This document shows, in pieces, positions 14,370 through 17,391 of a stretch of 17,391 nt of DNA. The DNA lies in the NCBI GenBank assembly GCA_007130345.1, contig SLSP01000186.1, positions 1 through 17,391 of the forward strand. The letters run 5' to 3'. Source of the DNA: Thermoflexales bacterium. Lineage in GTDB: Bacteria > Chloroflexota > Anaerolineae > B4-G1 > SLSP01. A model generated the notes under the pieces. That model ran no database searches. It was not told the origin of the DNA and saw only the letters and a list, made by a program, of their open reading frames with translations. Within the stretch, counting starts at the first letter, position 1, and each line of letters begins with the position of its first letter. The position numbers and the translations under genes were made by a program.

Positions 14370-14624
14370 ATGACCGTAACCATTGCCTTACAGATTCCAG
14401 AAGAACCTTTGATCAGCCTGAAAGCCCAACCCGCCGCCTTTGCGCGCGAGATGCAGATGTTGGCGGCGGTGAAGCTCTATGAATTGGGGAAGCTTTCTTC
14501 GGGGCGCGCGGCGCAACTCGCCGGTGTGACGCGGGTAGAATTTTTGCTCGCGCTCGGACGTTATCAGGTTTCTCCTTTTGCTTTAGATGCCGAAACTCTG
14601 GCCGAGGATGTCGCCAATGCCTGA
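14370..14624 (+). CDS. UPF0175 family protein (antitoxin-like), second copy
   Basis: An 84-residue UPF0175 (COG2886) protein with REMQMLAAVKLYELGKLSSG and RAAQLAGVTRVEFLLALGRY as the family core, and a short C-terminal LDAETLAEDV tail. It differs clearly from the copy at 12338, so this is not a recent duplication. AGGAG at 14359-14363 is six bases before the ATG. Its stop overlaps the start of a DUF3368 toxin stub (ATG 14617, TGA 14622-14624), which preserves the normal antitoxin-toxin arrangement although the toxin body is lost. It may now serve only as a small regulator. Confidence 0.85.
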   Translation: MTVTIALQIPEEPLISLKAQPAAFAREMQMLAAVKLYELGKLSSGRAAQLAGVTRVEFLLALGRYQVSPFALDAETLAEDVANA

Positions 14625-14706
14625 ACGGCTTACCCTCTCCAACACTTCCCCCTTATTGAATTGCCAAGAGGAACCCTATGCCCATCACCATTTTGCTTAT
14701 AGATGA
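14617..14706 (+). pseudogene. N-terminal stub of a DUF3368 (PIN-like) toxin gene
   Basis: ATG 14617 overlaps the UPF0175 stop by eight bases and reads MPERLTLSNTSPLLN, the conserved first strand and SNTSPL motif of DUF3368 proteins. After about 15 codons the frame turns into nonsense (CQEEPYAHHHFAYR) and stops at 14704-14706, because it runs into the ribosome site and start of the next regulator. About nine-tenths of the toxin is missing. The junction is at about 14661, near a GAATTGCCAAG stretch. Confidence 0.72.
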
Positions 14707-17391
14707 CGAACCGCGCTTGTTGAAGTCGTTTGCGCGCAACGTGCGTCTGGCGGGATACCCGGTGCTCACTGCCGGAGGCGGAGCTGCCGGATTGGAGTGT
14801 TATCACCGGGAGCAGCCGGAAATCGTCATTGTGGATTTGCGGATGCCCGATATGACCGGCCTGGATGTGCTGCAAGCCATCCGCGCGCACGATCCCGAAG
14901 CCAACGTGATCCTCACCTCCGGCCACGGCGACAAAGACGCGATCCTGGAGGCAATGCGGGCAGGGGCGTCGGATTTCCTGCCCAAGCCGGTGGATCAGGT
15001 GACGTTGGAGAGCGCGCTGCGCCGGGCTTCAGAGCGCGTCCATCTCAAGCGGGAGTTGCGCGCCAGCCAGGAGGCCCTGCGCCAACAGAACGCGCAACTC
15101 GAGGCGACCGTCCGCGAGCGCACGGCGGCCTTGCGTGAAAGCGAAGCCCAATATCGCCTCCTCGTGGAGAACCTGGGCGAGGGCGTGGCAATGGTTGACC
15201 CGGAGGAGACCTTCACCTTTGCCAATCCCGTTGCCGAGGAGATTTTCGGCGTGGCGCGTGGCGCGTTACTCGGCCACAATCTGCGCGAGTGGGTGAGCGC
15301 GGAAACCTTAGCGCAGATGCGCGCCGAGACCGACACCCGCCGCGATGGACAGCGCAGCGTCTACGAATTCGAGATCACCCGCGCCGATGGCGAGCGCCGC
15401 CAATTGTTGCTCACAGCGATGCCGTATTTCGCGGCGGATGGAGAATTCGCCGGTGCCTTCGGCGTCTTCCGCGACAACACCGAGCGCAACCGTATAGAGA
15501 CCGCGCTGCGAGAAAGCGAAGCCCTGCTCAACGCTGTCGGGCAGATGGCCCAGGTGGGCGGATGGGAACTGGACGCTGAGACACGGGCCGTGCGGTGGAC
15601 AGAGCAGACCTATCACATCCACGGCGTGCCGCTGGATCATCAGCCGCCATTTGAAGAAGCCATGAGCTTCTATCCCCCCGAAGATCGCCGCCGGCTTACC
15701 CAAGTTCTCCAACGCGCGCTTGAGGAAGGCGTACCGTATGACGAAGAACTGCGGTTCATCAATGCGCGCGGGGAACAGCTGTGGGTGCGTGCTATTTGCC
15801 AACCGCAGGTGGTAGATGGCACAACGCGCGCATTGAAGGGCACGTTCCAGGACATCACCGCCCGCAAACGGGCCGAAACCTGGCTCCGGCAAGCGCAGGC
15901 CATCTTCAGAAATATATCGGTGGGCTTGTATATCTACCATCTCGAAGACCTGGCGGATGATCGCACGCTGCGGATGGTGGAGGTCAACCCCGCCGCCGAG
16001 CGGATCACGGGCCTAAAAGCCGCCGACATCCTCGGACGCACCCTGGATGAGAATTTCCCCGGCCTGCGCGCGCTAGGCGTCCCGCAACGCTACGCCGAAG
16101 TCGTGCGCACCCAGACAGCGCGGGAGTTCAAGGATTTTATGTACGGGGATGATCGCATAGCCCCCGCCGTGTATATGGTTAAAGCCTTCCCCTTGCCGGA
16201 GAACCACGTCGGCATCGCGTTTGACGACTTCACCGCGCGCCAGCAAACCGCAGATGCCTTACGCGCGCGCACGACGATGCTGGCAAGCGCCGAGAAACTG
16301 GCCCACATCGGCAGTTGGACATGGGATATTCCGGCTAACCGCTTCACGCTTTCGGAAGGCTGGCAGCGCATCCACGGATGTTATATCAACGAACTGGCGC
16401 AAGTTGACCTGATGCCCATCGCGCATCCCGACGATTTTCTGGAAGTTGAGCGCGCCTTTGCCCAGGCGCTTGCAGACGGCGTGCCCTACAACATCGAACA
16501 CCGCATCATCCGCCAAGATGATGGCGCGGTGCGCTACGTCCACGCTTACGGCGAGGTGGTCTACGATGAGTTCGGAGAGCCGCGCGAGATGTATGGCGCA
16601 GTCCTGGACATCACGGAGCACAAGCAAACGGTGCAGGCGTTGCAGGATAAGGAAACCCTGCTCCAAGCGGCCTTCGATGCGACGCAGCACCCGTTCCGGG
16701 TCATCAATGTGGAAGACTACAGCATCGTCATCGCCAATGCCGCGTATGGCGGGGAACAGGCTATGAACCAAACGTGCTATGAATTCTCACATCATCTGAC
16801 GCACCCCTGTCCCGGAGATGAGCACATCTGCCCCCTGGCGCGCATCCGCGAGAGCGGCCAACCATTTTTCACGGAATACCGTAAACTGGACGGCGATGGC
16901 AATACACAATATCAACAAATCTATGCCTACCCCGTCTTCGATGCCCAGGGGCGCGTCCACCAAATCGTAGAATACGCCCTGGACATCACGGAGCGCAAGC
17001 AGATGGAACTCGCGCTAGAAGAAAACCTGACGCGGTATGCCGAACTGACCGCGCGCGTGCAGGTGGGCATCTACATCGTGTGGATACGCGCCGATGGCCG
17101 GTTAGAGTTTGAGTACGTCAGCGACCGCTGGTGCGAAATCCACCAGGTCTGCCGAGAAGATGCGCTGGCCGACATTTGGTCGGTGCATCAACAGGTACAT
17201 CCCGACGAGCTAGAGGCGTTTATGGCGCGGAACCGGCAAGCCCATCACGAACGCGAACGCTTCTCCTGGGAGGGCCGCTTTATCATCGGCGGCGAGACCC
17301 GCTGGTTGCAAATCGAATCTACGTGTGAAGTCTTCGTTAATGGCGATACGCGCTGGTTCGGCGTGACGCAGGACATTACGGAGCGCAAGCA
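14678..17391 (+). CDS. Receiver-first multi-PAS sensor protein, 3' end outside the window
   Basis: The frame is open from ATG 14678 to the window end (at least 904 residues). REC is at about 4-120 (D9-D10, D53, S81, K103), then a coiled coil (about 120-150, ending VRERTAALRESEAQYRL), then at least six PAS domains at about 152-272, 277-395, 398-520, 525-648, 652-775 and 778-904, most ending in DITERK-like motifs. The fifth PAS has a Cys/His cluster: C700, H705, H706, H709, C711, H716, C718. A kinase or output domain is expected beyond the edge but is not visible. AGAGGAA at 14666-14672 supports the start. The receiver resembles those at 6732 and 8375 (RLAGYPVLTAGGGAAGL), so these are paralogues. 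No membrane segment is seen. Confidence 0.9.
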   Translation, partial: MPITILLIDDEPRLLKSFARNVRLAGYPVLTAGGGAAGLECYHREQPEIVIVDLRMPDMTGLDVLQAIRAHDPEANVILTSGHGDKDAILEAMRAGASDFLPKPVDQVTLESALRRASERVHLKRELRASQEALRQQNAQLEATVRERTAALRESEAQYRLLVENLGEGVAMVDPEETFTFANPVAEEIFGVARGALLGHNLREWVSAETLAQMRAETDTRRDGQRSVYEFEITRADGERRQLLLTAMPYFAADGEFAGAFGVFRDNTERNRIETALRESEALLNAVGQMAQVGGWELDAETRAVRWTEQTYHIHGVPLDHQPPFEEAMSFYPPEDRRRLTQVLQRALEEGVPYDEELRFINARGEQLWVRAICQPQVVDGTTRALKGTFQDITARKRAETWLRQAQAIFRNISVGLYIYHLEDLADDRTLRMVEVNPAAERITGLKAADILGRTLDENFPGLRALGVPQRYAEVVRTQTAREFKDFMYGDDRIAPAVYMVKAFPLPENHVGIAFDDFTARQQTADALRARTTMLASAEKLAHIGSWTWDIPANRFTLSEGWQRIHGCYINELAQVDLMPIAHPDDFLEVERAFAQALADGVPYNIEHRIIRQDDGAVRYVHAYGEVVYDEFGEPREMYGAVLDITEHKQTVQALQDKETLLQAAFDATQHPFRVINVEDYSIVIANAAYGGEQAMNQTCYEFSHHLTHPCPGDEHICPLARIRESGQPFFTEYRKLDGDGNTQYQQIYAYPVFDAQGRVHQIVEYALDITERKQMELALEENLTRYAELTARVQVGIYIVWIRADGRLEFEYVSDRWCEIHQVCREDALADIWSVHQQVHPDELEAFMARNRQAHHERERFSWEGRFIIGGETRWLQIESTCEVFVNGDTRWFGVTQDITERK

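Overview
This window looks like accessory-rich chromosome from a GC-rich bacterium. Chloroflexota (Anaerolineae-like) is my best guess. The guess rests on the gene mix (CoxL/XDH-type molybdo-enzyme, membrane-free PAS/GAF kinases with N-terminal receivers, BrnT/BrnA, UPF0175, DUF2281/PIN) and on the frequent intergenic palindromes and 7-bp tandem repeats. It is inference; no rRNA or marker gene is present. Every gene I can support is on the + strand. I see no tRNA, rRNA, CRISPR array, transposase or integrase.

Layout. (1) 1-3757: a protein with two ferredoxin-type 4Fe-4S clusters plus further Cys motifs, then a complete molybdopterin-binding large subunit of the xanthine dehydrogenase family, with a pair of mirror-image AT-rich palindromes between them. 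(2) 3758-6630: a lower-GC accessory island holding a frameshifted HigA-like antitoxin, a stand-alone HsdR-N-type nuclease protein with a strong sigma70-like promoter, a decayed formylglycine-generating-enzyme tail, an intact brnT-brnA toxin-antitoxin pair, and duplicated fragments of the HigA-like gene and of the 3' end of the molybdo-enzyme gene. The molybdo-enzyme 3' end recurs as a 21-bp perfect direct repeat (3727-3747 and 6536-6556) that brackets the island like att sites. (3) 6632-17391: four response-regulator-type proteins (REC-PAS-kinase with the phospho-acceptor His replaced by Tyr; REC-PAS-PAS-GAF-PAS-GAF-GAF-kinase with intact His; REC-winged helix; REC plus at least six PAS domains, cut by the window end). 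Toxin-antitoxin genes or remnants are interleaved with them: UPF0175, DUF2281/PIN, UPF0175.

How it may work together (inference). All four regulators begin with a receiver domain and none shows a membrane segment, so they could form a soluble phosphorelay. The intact kinase (8375-12202) would be the phosphate source, the Tyr-substituted kinase-like protein and the REC-PAS protein would be modulators, and the OmpR-type protein would be the DNA-binding output. Cys/His-rich GAF and PAS domains in two of them, next to Fe-S and molybdenum redox proteins, make a redox or metal input plausible but unproven.

Two patterns stand out. Both UPF0175 antitoxin-like genes survive while the adjacent DUF3368 (PIN-like) toxin gene is reduced to a stub: N-terminal only at 14617, probable C-terminal only at 12621. 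The gap before the large kinase holds a nested, multi-stem inverted-repeat element of about 100 bp.
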